A stretch of DNA of 9,481 nucleotides, taken from the NCBI GenBank assembly GCA_016295505.1, contig JAEDLC010000070.1, positions 1-9,481 on the forward strand. Reading direction: 5' to 3'. Positions 1-5,558 of the stretch are shown here, in pieces. Made by a program: the position numbers and the translations under genes. The notes beneath the pieces are model-generated. The model searched no databases and was not told the DNA's origin. It was given only the letters and a program-made list of their open reading frames with translations. Within the stretch, counting starts at the first letter, position 1, and each line of letters starts with the position of its first letter. This DNA comes from Dorea sp. (GTDB lineage Bacteria > Bacillota_A > Clostridia > Lachnospirales > Lachnospiraceae).

Positions 1-329
1 ACAGATCCTGCCATGTATATATGATTTTTTTTCAGGATCTCTGAAGCATACTGGAGACGCTCCGCAGAATCATGGTTGCCGCTTATGATCAGTATCGGAA
101 TCTTCGGTGTAATCTCTGCCAGTCCGGTCAGAAATCGGTCAAATATCGTCACTGCCTCTGCGGACGGGGTCGATTTGTCATAAATATCTCCGGCAATCAC
201 AATGGCATCCGGATGAATCTTCCAGGCATAATCCGTGATCTCCCAAAGGATCGCTTCCTGATCTTCTTTCAGGCTGTACCGGTGCAGCTGTTTTCCGATA
301 TGCATATCTGAGAGATGAAAAAACTTCAT
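1..329 (-). CDS. sbcD: Exonuclease subunit SbcD, N-terminal part (partial)
   Basis: The first 109 residues of a calcineurin-like metallophosphoesterase are visible; the rest runs off the left edge. Motifs come in the family order: D8-x-H10 (SDMHIG), G47-D48-x-x-D51 (GDIYD) and G84-N85-H86-D87 (GNHD). These are the metal-binding residues of the SbcD/Mre11 nucleases. By family knowledge SbcD pairs with the SbcC ATPase to open DNA hairpins and process double-strand ends; sbcC would be expected just outside the window. The start is the ATG at 327-329, preceded on the minus strand by AGGAAGG about 8 nt upstream. It begins directly with the conserved MKFFHLSDMHIGK stretch, so no longer start is needed. 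A different YkuE/YhaO-type phosphoesterase is possible, but the DMHIGK and GDIYDKSTPS context fits SbcD best. Confidence 0.85.
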   Translation of the reverse strand, partial: MKFFHLSDMHIGKQLHRYSLKEDQEAILWEITDYAWKIHPDAIVIAGDIYDKSTPSAEAVTIFDRFLTGLAEITPKIPILIISGNHDSAERLQYASEILKKNHIYMAGS

Positions 330-349
330 AAAAAATAATTCCTTCCTAC

Positions 350-379
350 TTTACATCTGAAACCATATTACACTATAAT
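350..379 (+). promoter_or_regulatory. Candidate promoter of the YkgJ-family gene
   Basis: TTTACA (350-355) and a consensus TATAAT (374-379) are 18 nt apart on the + strand. The predicted start near 386 gives a leader of about 60 nt that contains the palindrome at 394-410 and the GAGG ribosome binding site at 435-438. Confidence 0.6.
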
Positions 380-394
380 CTTCTTAGCAGTCAA
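365..394 (-). promoter_or_regulatory. Candidate promoter of sbcD
   Basis: On the minus strand, TTGACT (389-394) is separated by 18 nt from TAATAT (365-370), which resembles a sigma-A promoter. The predicted start site near 358 leaves a leader of about 30 nt before the sbcD ATG. It overlaps the opposing + strand promoter. Confidence 0.5.
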
Positions 395-410
395 CATGCG
401 AATCGCATGT
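394..410. promoter_or_regulatory. Perfect 17-bp palindrome, possible operator
   Basis: ACATGCGAATCGCATGT has two 8-bp arms around a single central base. It starts in the last base of the minus-strand -35 box (389-394) and lies about +8 to +24 of the + strand transcript. A protein bound here could affect both divergent genes. It does not match the Gram-positive LexA box. It could also simply form a hairpin in the YkgJ-gene leader. Confidence 0.4.
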
Positions 411-446
411 CAGAACCGCTGCAAATAAGCTTGCGAGGTATATTAC

Positions 447-1142
447 ATGTTACGAGAAATTGATCTTGCTGAAGTATCCGACGGAAGACTCTACAGCAGT
501 AATGATATGGCAAAAACAGATTGTAAAGGATGTATCGGCTGTTCTGACTGCTGTCGCGGTATGGGCGCTTCCATTGTACTGGATCCGCTGGATAGTTTTC
601 GCATATCCGAAGGACTCCATGTCTCTTTTGAACAGCTGTTATCCGACTCTTTTGAACTGGGAGTCGTGGACGGACTCATTCTTCCCCACCTGAAAATGGC
701 CGGTTCGAAAGAAGCCTGCACCTTTTTAACAGACGAAGGCCGGTGCAGCATCCACTCTTTCCGTCCCGGTATCTGCCGTATCTTTCCGCTCGGACGTTTT
801 TATGAAAAGAATTCTTTCCAGTATTTTCTTCAGGTTCACGAATGTCCGAAAACGGATAAGTCCAAGGTAAAGATAAAAAAATGGATCGATACTCCAAACC
901 TGAAAACCTATGAAACCTACATCTCAGACTGGCATTATTTTCTGAAACATATGCAGGATTACATATTAAGCCAAAATTTTGCTGATACATCTGACAGCAA
1001 CATAGGAGACGACGATATTGCCAAGACCCTGAGCATGCATGTGTTAAAACAGTTTTACCTTACCCCCTATCAGTCAGGAGAAGACTTTTATCCGCAATTT
1101 TATGAACGACTGGAAAAGTCCAGACTGTTCTTTCATATCTGA
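447..1142 (+). CDS. YkgJ-family cysteine cluster protein
   Basis: This 231-aa protein belongs to the zinc- or iron-chelating (YkgJ/CxxCxxCC) family, whose biochemical role is not settled. The cysteines follow the family layout: C26, C29, C32, C35 and C36 (CKGCIGCSDCC), then C91, C100 (GRCSIH), C110 (RPGICRIFPLGR) and C133 (HECPK). The RPxxCRxFPLG segment is the most typical part. The C-terminal third (about 140-231) is not conserved to my eye and has no obvious motif. No signal peptide or membrane segment is seen, so it is probably cytosolic. The ATG at 447 has GAGG 8 nt upstream. It is divergent from sbcD and converges on mscL, with a hairpin between them. Function beyond metal binding cannot be read from the sequence. 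Confidence 0.85.
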   Translation: MLREIDLAEVSDGRLYSSNDMAKTDCKGCIGCSDCCRGMGASIVLDPLDSFRISEGLHVSFEQLLSDSFELGVVDGLILPHLKMAGSKEACTFLTDEGRCSIHSFRPGICRIFPLGRFYEKNSFQYFLQVHECPKTDKSKVKIKKWIDTPNLKTYETYISDWHYFLKHMQDYILSQNFADTSDSNIGDDDIAKTLSMHVLKQFYLTPYQSGEDFYPQFYERLEKSRLFFHI

Positions 1143-1175
1143 CGATTGTAGATTACACTTCTTTTACAAAAAGCA

Positions 1176-1199
1176 ATGGGACTGCCGCTGCAGTCCCAT
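1176..1199. terminator. Shared hairpin terminator between YkgJ-family gene and mscL
   Basis: A perfect 10-bp stem (1176-1185 with 1190-1199, ATGGGACTGC and its complement) closes a 4-nt loop. On the minus strand it is followed after three bases by TTTTT, fitting an intrinsic terminator for mscL. On the + strand the tail (CATTCATTTTC) is only partly T-rich, so termination of the YkgJ-family gene is likely but weaker. Confidence 0.75.
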
Positions 1200-1219
1200 C
1201 ATTCATTTTCTGGTATACT

Positions 1220-1639
1220 CTATTCTTTTTCTTCCAGGACAGAGGTACAATGAGGACACCTGGTCGCATCAATTGCAATCTCACTTTTGCAGAACGGACA
1301 TACCTTTGTCGTCGGCGCTGCCGGTGCTTCTTCCTTCTTAAACTTTTCAACCATCCGGTTCATCGTCTTCATGATGATAAACACGATCAGAGCCATTATC
1401 AGGAAATTAAGAATTGCAGAAATAAATTTCCCGTAATTCAGTGTTGCTTCCCCCAGAAGCTTTATATGAAGCTGGTCAAAATTCATTCCCCCAAACATTC
1501 CGAGGATCGGATTGATGATATCCTCCACAAGCGAAGACACAATACTGGTAAACGCTCCGCCTATGATAATGCCGACTGCCATGTCCATGACATTGCCACG
1601 GCTGATGAATTCTTTAAATTCACTCATAAATTTTTTCAT
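1220..1639 (-). CDS. mscL: Large-conductance mechanosensitive channel MscL with C-terminal zinc ribbon
   Basis: MscL forms a pentameric membrane pore that opens under tension and releases solutes on osmotic downshock. The 139-aa product has the family layout: an amphipathic N-terminus (KEFISRGNVMDMAVG), pore-lining helix TM1 at about 18-46 (AVGIIIGGAFTSIVSSLVED), a short periplasmic-side loop, TM2 at about 72-95, and the basic segment after it. Residues 102-111 are a Pro/Ala linker. The tail then carries C114-x2-C117 and C128-x2-C131, a zinc-ribbon pattern, in place of the C-terminal helix found in E. coli MscL. The ATG at 1637-1639 has AGGAGGAG 7 nt upstream on the minus strand; M5 is a less likely start. 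Own promoter and own terminator suggest a single-gene unit. Confidence 0.95.
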   Translation of the reverse strand: MKKFMSEFKEFISRGNVMDMAVGIIIGGAFTSIVSSLVEDIINPILGMFGGMNFDQLHIKLLGEATLNYGKFISAILNFLIMALIVFIIMKTMNRMVEKFKKEEAPAAPTTKVCPFCKSEIAIDATRCPHCTSVLEEKE

Positions 1640-1672
1640 TCTCAGACTCCTCCTGTCTCATTCGTTTTTCCT

Positions 1673-1678
1673 ATTATA
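1673..1678 (-). promoter_or_regulatory. Extended -10 promoter of mscL
   Basis: Read on the minus strand the site is TGCTATAAT, a TGnTATAAT extended -10 with a perfect hexamer. No convincing -35 lies 17 nt upstream, as is common with extended -10 sites. The predicted start near 1666 gives a leader of about 27 nt that includes AGGAGGAG. Confidence 0.55.
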
Positions 1679-1787
1679 GCACAAAGCATATCTTCCTGCA
1701 TTGCCTGTTCACAATTTCTTCCTATATATTTTTGATGACCAAATCCAGTTCACAACATATATTAAATGAAAAAGAGGAGTTCGTATT

Positions 1788-2264
1788 ATGTCATTATCAA
1801 CCCTGACTCCCATCAACGGAACCGTCCAGACCATTACTCCCTTTGAGGGTGACTGCTGCCGTCAGATGATAAGTGTCCGGGATCCAAACGGCATCAGTAA
1901 TTTTGTCATAAGCCCTGACACCTACATTGCCGGGGAAGCCCGGCTTCGGCCCGGCACAACGGTAACTGCATTCTATGATGCCAGTCTCCCGGTACCGCTG
2001 ATCTATCCGCCCCAGTATCAGGCTGTCATTATCAGCCGCAGAAATCCCCGTGAAAGTATATTTGCAGGATATTTTGACGAAACACTGACCGCCGAAGATA
2101 ATCTCCTGAAACTGAATATCTCATCATCCACAGAAGTTATAACCTCCAACGGACAGCCCTATCTCTGCTCGCCGGAAGGACAGTTTTTGATTGTATATTA
2201 TACGACAACTACCAGAAGCATTCCTCCGCTGACCACACCGCGCAAGGTAATCGTTCTCTGCTGA
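1788..2264 (+). CDS. Unrecognised 158-aa protein with a possible internal duplication
   Basis: I do not recognise this family. The ATG at 1788 has AGAGGAG (1773-1779) 8 nt upstream, and codon use looks normal, so it is very likely a real gene. The protein is beta-rich by appearance, has no signal peptide or membrane segment, and ends in a cysteine (C158); other cysteines are C23, C24 and C127. Two halves look related: about 11-83 ends in VTAFYDASLPVPLIYPPQYQAVII, and about 93-157 ends in LIVYYTTTTRSIPPLTTPRKVIVL. Both have a strand, a Tyr/Thr-rich turn, a proline cluster and a closing hydrophobic strand. An OB-like or beta-barrel fold in tandem is a guess. A weak promoter may lie at 1732-1761 (TTGATG, 18 nt, CATATA). 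No partner gene is evident. Confidence 0.75.
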   Translation: MSLSTLTPINGTVQTITPFEGDCCRQMISVRDPNGISNFVISPDTYIAGEARLRPGTTVTAFYDASLPVPLIYPPQYQAVIISRRNPRESIFAGYFDETLTAEDNLLKLNISSSTEVITSNGQPYLCSPEGQFLIVYYTTTTRSIPPLTTPRKVIVLC

Positions 2265-2292
2265 CCGGATTGCCGGGTTTTCTTAGCTTTTC

Positions 2293-2321
2293 TTGCAATC
2301 CAGCAGATTTCATGGTAGGAT
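2293..2321 (+). promoter_or_regulatory. Possible promoter of the gldA remnant
   Basis: TTGCAA (2293-2298) is 17 nt from TAGGAT (2316-2321), which carries a TGn extension at 2313-2315. The -10 matches consensus at four of six bases. If used, transcription would start near 2328, at the first base of the leader hairpin. The 7-nt pair GGATTGC (2267-2273) and GCAATCC (2295-2301) overlaps it but is a weak stem with a long loop. Confidence 0.35.
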
Positions 2322-2327
2322 AATACC

Positions 2328-2385
2328 GAAAGATACGAAGATGTATGAACCATGGGGTTAGTACGCCTTCGTATCTTTCTTTTTT
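2328..2385 (+). terminator. Terminator-like leader hairpin directly upstream of gldA
   Basis: GAAAGATACGAAG (2328-2340) pairs perfectly with CTTCGTATCTTTC (2367-2379) over 13 bp and is followed by six T (2380-2385). The 26-nt loop folds further: 2343-2345 with 2362-2364, and AACC (2348-2351) with GGTT (2356-2359). The gldA ribosome binding site AGGAGG (2391-2396) starts only 5 nt after the T run, leaving no room for a promoter between. It is either the terminator of the upstream 158-aa gene with read-through, or an attenuator in the gldA leader. Confidence 0.65.
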
Positions 2386-2404
2386 ATACCAGGAGGATAA
2401 TATT

Positions 2405-3313
2405 ATGAGACTTGAAAATTATGAAGTTCATCTTCCAAACTATTCCATCGGCGATCACATCTACGACAGAATCGGTCCCGTATGCGAATCTTATGGAAAA
2501 ACAGTTCTGATCATCGGTGGAAAAAAAGCGCTGGAAGCCGCATATCATAAAATCAGGAATTACACAGACCAGACCGGTCTTAAAATCATCGGAGCAGAGC
2601 TTTACGGAGAAGACTGCACTTACGCCGGCGTAGAGAAACTCCGTGCGCTTCCTGTATATCAGGATGCTGACATGGTATTTCCTACCATTGCATCCAACTG
2701 TGCCGCATGTACGTCTGTTTCTATTATGTACAACGAGGACGGAACCTTTTTACATCCACACTTTTTCGTCAGACCTGCCATGCATGCTTTCATTGATACA
2801 GATATAATTACAAAAGCGCCGTCTCTGTATATGTGGGCTGGAATCGGTGACACCTACGCCAAGTACTATGAAGCGCTCATTTCATCCCGGGATGAAAGGC
2901 TTGAACACTTTACGGCACTGGGAGTTGCTGTAAGCTCCATGTGTCGGGATCCTCTGCTGGAATACGGGCCAAAAGCACTGGCAGACCACAAAGACAATCT
3001 CTGCACCTATGACGTAGAACAGGTCGTTCTTGCCATCGTAGTGACCACCGGCATCGCATCCATCTTCCTGACGAAAGACTTCACACCAGACTATAACAGC
3101 GGTCTGGCACACGCCATCTTCTATGCACTGACCAGTTATCCTGTCATTGAAGAACAACATCTGCACGGAGAGGTCGTCGGATTCGGAGTTCTTCTGGCTC
3201 TTCTCGTAGATGGACAATATGACGAATTTGAAAAAATCTATCAGCTGAACCGCACACCCCGGACGTCCTGCTTCACGGGATATTATCGTTGCCTTCGTCT
3301 GCTGTATTGTTGA
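2405..3313 (+). pseudogene. gldA: Glycerol dehydrogenase-like gene, internally deleted and 3'-truncated
   Basis: The start is the ATG at 2405 with AGGAGG 8 nt upstream; an in-frame ATG at 2345 lies inside the hairpin loop and is rejected. Family members are NAD-dependent, metal-containing alcohol dehydrogenases of about 360 residues. Residues 1-283 match this family: the Rossmann segment VLIIGGKKAL (34-43), PTIASNCA (93-100), and the three metal ligands D149 (AGIGDTYAK), H236 (GLAHAIFY) and H254 (HLHGEVVG). Two lesions are seen. After DADMVF (87-92) the chain jumps to PTIASNCA, skipping about 20-25 residues that normally hold the GGGKxxD pyrophosphate-binding motif. After EKIYQLNR (276-283) similarity stops, and about 20 unrelated residues lead to a TGA at 3311-3313, so about 80 C-terminal residues are lost. 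It is very unlikely to be active. The family call is firm; the exact substrate (glycerol or another diol) is not. Confidence 0.8.
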
Positions 3314-3446
3314 CTTTTCCATTGCACAGTTCGGACTTCTTACACTGATCCAGAAAGCATACAGTACGATTGCATACCTGGCAATTCCGGTGATCCTGAT
3401 TCCATACATCGTACACATGATCGTAACCCGCCTTGACAGCCGATAA
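3261..3446 (+). pseudogene. C-terminal fragment of a polytopic membrane transporter
   Basis: In a frame different from the gldA remnant, about 60 codons run from near 3261 to a TAA at 3444-3446 with no start codon or ribosome binding site of their own; the first upstream stop in this frame is at 3246-3248. The residues encode two hydrophobic segments: DIIVAFVCCIVDFSIAQFGL, and YSTIAYLAIPVILIPYIVHM followed by a basic end (TRLDSR). This is the look of the last two helices of a transporter. The FGLLTLIQKAYS stretch reminds me of the YkvI/APC-type family, which is a weak call. It overlaps the false tail of the gldA frame, so a deletion probably joined the two genes. Confidence 0.5.
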
Positions 3447-3464
3447 GATAATTTCCTGAATTTA

Positions 3465-3494
3465 AAGGGAGTGTCGCAAAAGCAACACTCCCTT
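3465..3494. terminator. Hairpin after the gldA/transporter remnant
   Basis: A perfect 10-bp stem (AAGGGAGTGT at 3465-3474 with ACACTCCCTT at 3485-3494) has a 10-nt loop that can add two G-C pairs around AAAA. It lies 18 nt after the transporter-fragment stop. The T run is short on either strand, so it is a weak intrinsic terminator by sequence, but its position fits the end of the + strand unit. Confidence 0.55.
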
Positions 3495-3519
3495 GTGGTA
3501 TCTGAGATCTGATTCTCTG

Positions 3520-3831
3520 ATCACATATTCACATAACTGTTTACAATCACAGATTTGATATTTCATTTTTTGATGGTATATTTTCTGCTCTTTTTCATTC
3601 ACATACCAGATTTTTAATTTCCTGATGGTAAATCACAAGAATATTTTCATTCATAAATTTGACATTTGATATCTTGATGGTAAATCGCACTGGGATTTTC
3701 CATCACAAACTTTTTATCTTGTTTCCTGATGGATTTTGCCTCAATTATTTGCATGTATAAATTCTCTTTGAGAATTTTCGATGGTAATTACGATAACCAA
3801 CGCTTCACTTGCTCTGATCAAAGCCCCGCTT
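3520..3831. repeat. Degenerate tandem array, exact 52-bp period
   Basis: GATGG recurs at 3572, 3624, 3676, 3728 and 3780, each step exactly 52 bp, usually inside TGATGGTAAAT. A second box, TTTTCATTCA or a near match, recurs at 3540, 3592, 3644, 3696 and 3748, again every 52 bp. By hand count, units starting at 3572, 3624 and 3676 share about 58-65 percent of bases pairwise, and the difference sits mainly at unit positions 11-20. The last unit (3780-3831) keeps only the first box; the first (3520-3571) keeps only the second. No insertion or deletion breaks the period from 3540 to 3784. The unit is AT-rich, is not a multiple of 3, and has no sustained reading frame. It fills the gene-free space between the remnant operon and pcp. 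Role unknown. Confidence 0.75.
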
Positions 3832-3854
3832 GCCCTACTTCAATAAAAAACATC

Positions 3855-4499
3855 TTACTGGATCTCTCCACTGACAATTCCTGCATCTTCCTGATTCTCA
3901 ATAATTGCCCTGATTCCACATACTAATGCCTCCGCAATCATCTCAGATGACATGCTTGGTGTGCCGTCCGGAAGACTGACCGTCTGTTCCGGCAGATACG
4001 GAACATGAACAAACCCACCCCTCATATCAGGATGTTCTCTCTCGATCATATACAGCAGCCGATACATGATATCATTGCATACATACGTACCTGCCGTATA
4101 CGATACCCGCGCAGGAATCTTCGCATTCTGCATGTATTGCACCATATGCTTCACCGGCACAGTTGCAAAATAAGCCGTTTCCCCATCTTCTTTAATCGGC
4201 GTATCCAGCGGCTGATTTCCTTCGTTATCCGGTATCCTGGCTTCCATCAGATTGATTGCCACCTTTTCTACTGTGATTCCGGATCTTCCGCCTGCCTGCC
4301 CTACACAGAGTACAACATCCGGCTTATGTTCTTCCACAGCAGCCCTCATCACCGCTTCGTCTTTTCCAAACACAGTCGGAATCTCAATTTTAATGATATC
4401 AGCTCCATACACCTGATCCGGAAGATGTCTGACCGCCTCGTATGCAGGATTGATCGTTGCTCCTCCAAACGGGTCAAATCCTGTTACTAATATTTTCAT
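3855..4499 (-). CDS. pcp: Pyroglutamyl-peptidase I (pyrrolidone-carboxylate peptidase)
   Basis: This cytosolic cysteine peptidase (family C15) removes an N-terminal pyroglutamate from peptides. Counting from the ATG at 4497-4499 the product has 214 residues, close to the usual 215. It opens with MKILVTGFDPFGG, the family N-terminus. The catalytic triad is visible: E78 in GQAGGRSGITVEKVAIN, C141 in SYTAGTYVCND and H165 in GGFVHVPYLPEQ. The conserved NLMEARIPDNEGNQP segment is also present. An in-frame GTG at 4506-4508 would add three residues, but it lies only 3 nt after AAAGGAG; the ATG is 12 nt from it. I prefer the ATG because it matches the family start. It is the last gene of the leftward operon, 26 nt after the aminopeptidase stop. 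No clear intrinsic terminator follows. Confidence 0.95.
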   Translation of the reverse strand: MKILVTGFDPFGGATINPAYEAVRHLPDQVYGADIIKIEIPTVFGKDEAVMRAAVEEHKPDVVLCVGQAGGRSGITVEKVAINLMEARIPDNEGNQPLDTPIKEDGETAYFATVPVKHMVQYMQNAKIPARVSYTAGTYVCNDIMYRLLYMIEREHPDMRGGFVHVPYLPEQTVSLPDGTPSMSSEMIAEALVCGIRAIIENQEDAGIVSGEIQ

Positions 4500-4525
4500 C
4501 TCTTTCACCGACTCCTTTCTTACTC

Positions 4526-5536
4526 TTAATACAACTGGGGTTCCGGAACAATCACTCGTCCCCGTTCCATAATTTTTCGATTATCCGTATATATATCAGG
4601 TTCCAGCATCACAAGATCGAAATGTCCGCTTGCTTCATATGCCCCTCCAAGCGCCAGATTTCTTCCAAAACCGATGTGATACGTTCCATATGCCGATTCA
4701 TCTTCAATATAGCAATTTCCGATGCATTTCGCATAAGAGTTAAGCCCGATACCAAATTCACCGGCAGTATACATACGTTCGTCTTCAAAGCTTTCAAGAT
4801 ACTCTCTCAGGCGTTTCCCATCCTCTGTCTGTTCAATGAACACAATCTTTCCATTTTGGATTTCAATCCGAAATGGTTTCCTGACTGCTCCGATATATCC
4901 GAGTGATCCATCCAGATACACGACTCCCTCTGTCTGATCTTCTTCTATGGGAACATATAATTCAATACTGGCCGAGGAAAATCCTTTTCCATCTCTGACA
5001 TCTCCGTTGAAAAAGCCTGCATTTCTTCCCTTTTTCCGAAAGCTGATATCTGTCCCTCTTTTTGTTGTCACATGCAGGAAGGTTGCTGAGTCTACATATT
5101 TTTTTATTACATTTGCCATCAACTTGCTTTTCTTTGTATCCATTTGCAAAAATGAATAACCAAGCATGGATCGCCCGTCATTCGTTGACAGCGGAAGTGA
5201 CAGATATTTTTTCCCTTCTGAGATCGCCCTCCGCACCGCTCTGGTAGTAACCAGGGAGTAGTCGGTTGCCCCAATGATGACATCATAGTCATCAAATATT
5301 CTTTCATTCTTATCAAAGAATACACCAACCTTTTTCCCTCTTTCCTCCACGACCATCAGATCTACCTGCAGAGAATATTCCATACAGGCGTTTTTCAGAA
5401 TCTGCACTTCTGCAAGATGTATCTCGCTGCTTACAATCAGAACCTTTTGTCTCATTTTTAAATGGAGCCAATTCTGTGCAATGATATTGGCTCCACGAAC
5501 AATCTCCTGGTTCTGGACAGAATCAATTTGTTCCAT
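4526..5536 (-). CDS. M29-like aminopeptidase (AmpS/leucyl aminopeptidase T related)
   Basis: The 336-aa product belongs to the group containing the M29 aminopeptidases (COG2309), metal enzymes that take single residues off peptide N-termini. Likely metal ligands by family spacing are E192 (ASIELYVPIEED), E260 (TAGEFGIGLN), H287 (GTYHIGFG), H305 and D307 (SGHFDLVMLEPD); the GNCYIEDESAYGT segment is also typical. Residues 1-170 form a Rossmann-like domain with little motif content. It is shorter than the classical ~410-aa M29 enzymes, and the H287-H305 distance is shorter than in those. The same fold group also contains the NicX-type dihydroxypyridine dioxygenases, so the reaction is not proven, but neighbouring peptidase genes favour an aminopeptidase. 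The start ATG at 5534-5536 has AAAGGAAAG upstream. No signal peptide is seen. Confidence 0.8.
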   Translation of the reverse strand: MEQIDSVQNQEIVRGANIIAQNWLHLKMRQKVLIVSSEIHLAEVQILKNACMEYSLQVDLMVVEERGKKVGVFFDKNERIFDDYDVIIGATDYSLVTTRAVRRAISEGKKYLSLPLSTNDGRSMLGYSFLQMDTKKSKLMANVIKKYVDSATFLHVTTKRGTDISFRKKGRNAGFFNGDVRDGKGFSSASIELYVPIEEDQTEGVVYLDGSLGYIGAVRKPFRIEIQNGKIVFIEQTEDGKRLREYLESFEDERMYTAGEFGIGLNSYAKCIGNCYIEDESAYGTYHIGFGRNLALGGAYEASGHFDLVMLEPDIYTDNRKIMERGRVIVPEPQLY

Positions 5537-5558
5537 ATGACTCTTTCCTTTTATATTA

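Noticed and set aside
394..410. LexA/SOS box upstream of sbcD
   Set aside because: The palindrome lacks the GAAC-N4-GTTC core of Gram-positive LexA sites.
2267..2301. Terminator from GGATTGC/GCAATCC after the 158-aa gene
   Set aside because: A 7-bp stem with a 21-nt loop and no T run is weak; the hairpin at 2328-2379 is far stronger.
2345..2404. Earlier in-frame start for gldA at 2345
   Set aside because: That ATG is inside the hairpin loop and has no ribosome binding site, whereas the ATG at 2405 has AGGAGG at proper distance and begins with family-like sequence.
3520..3831. CRISPR array
   Set aside because: Units are 52 bp with no identical repeat longer than about 10-12 bp; the whole unit is moderately similar rather than a fixed repeat with unrelated spacers, and no cas genes are near.
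3821..3854. Intrinsic terminator after pcp
   Set aside because: Only a 5-bp stem with a bulge (CAAGC/GCTTTG on the minus strand) and no T run follows; not enough to call.
3729..3926. Small + strand protein within the repeat array
   Set aside because: The frame crosses 52-bp units that are not a multiple of three, has no clear ribosome binding site and runs into pcp antisense.
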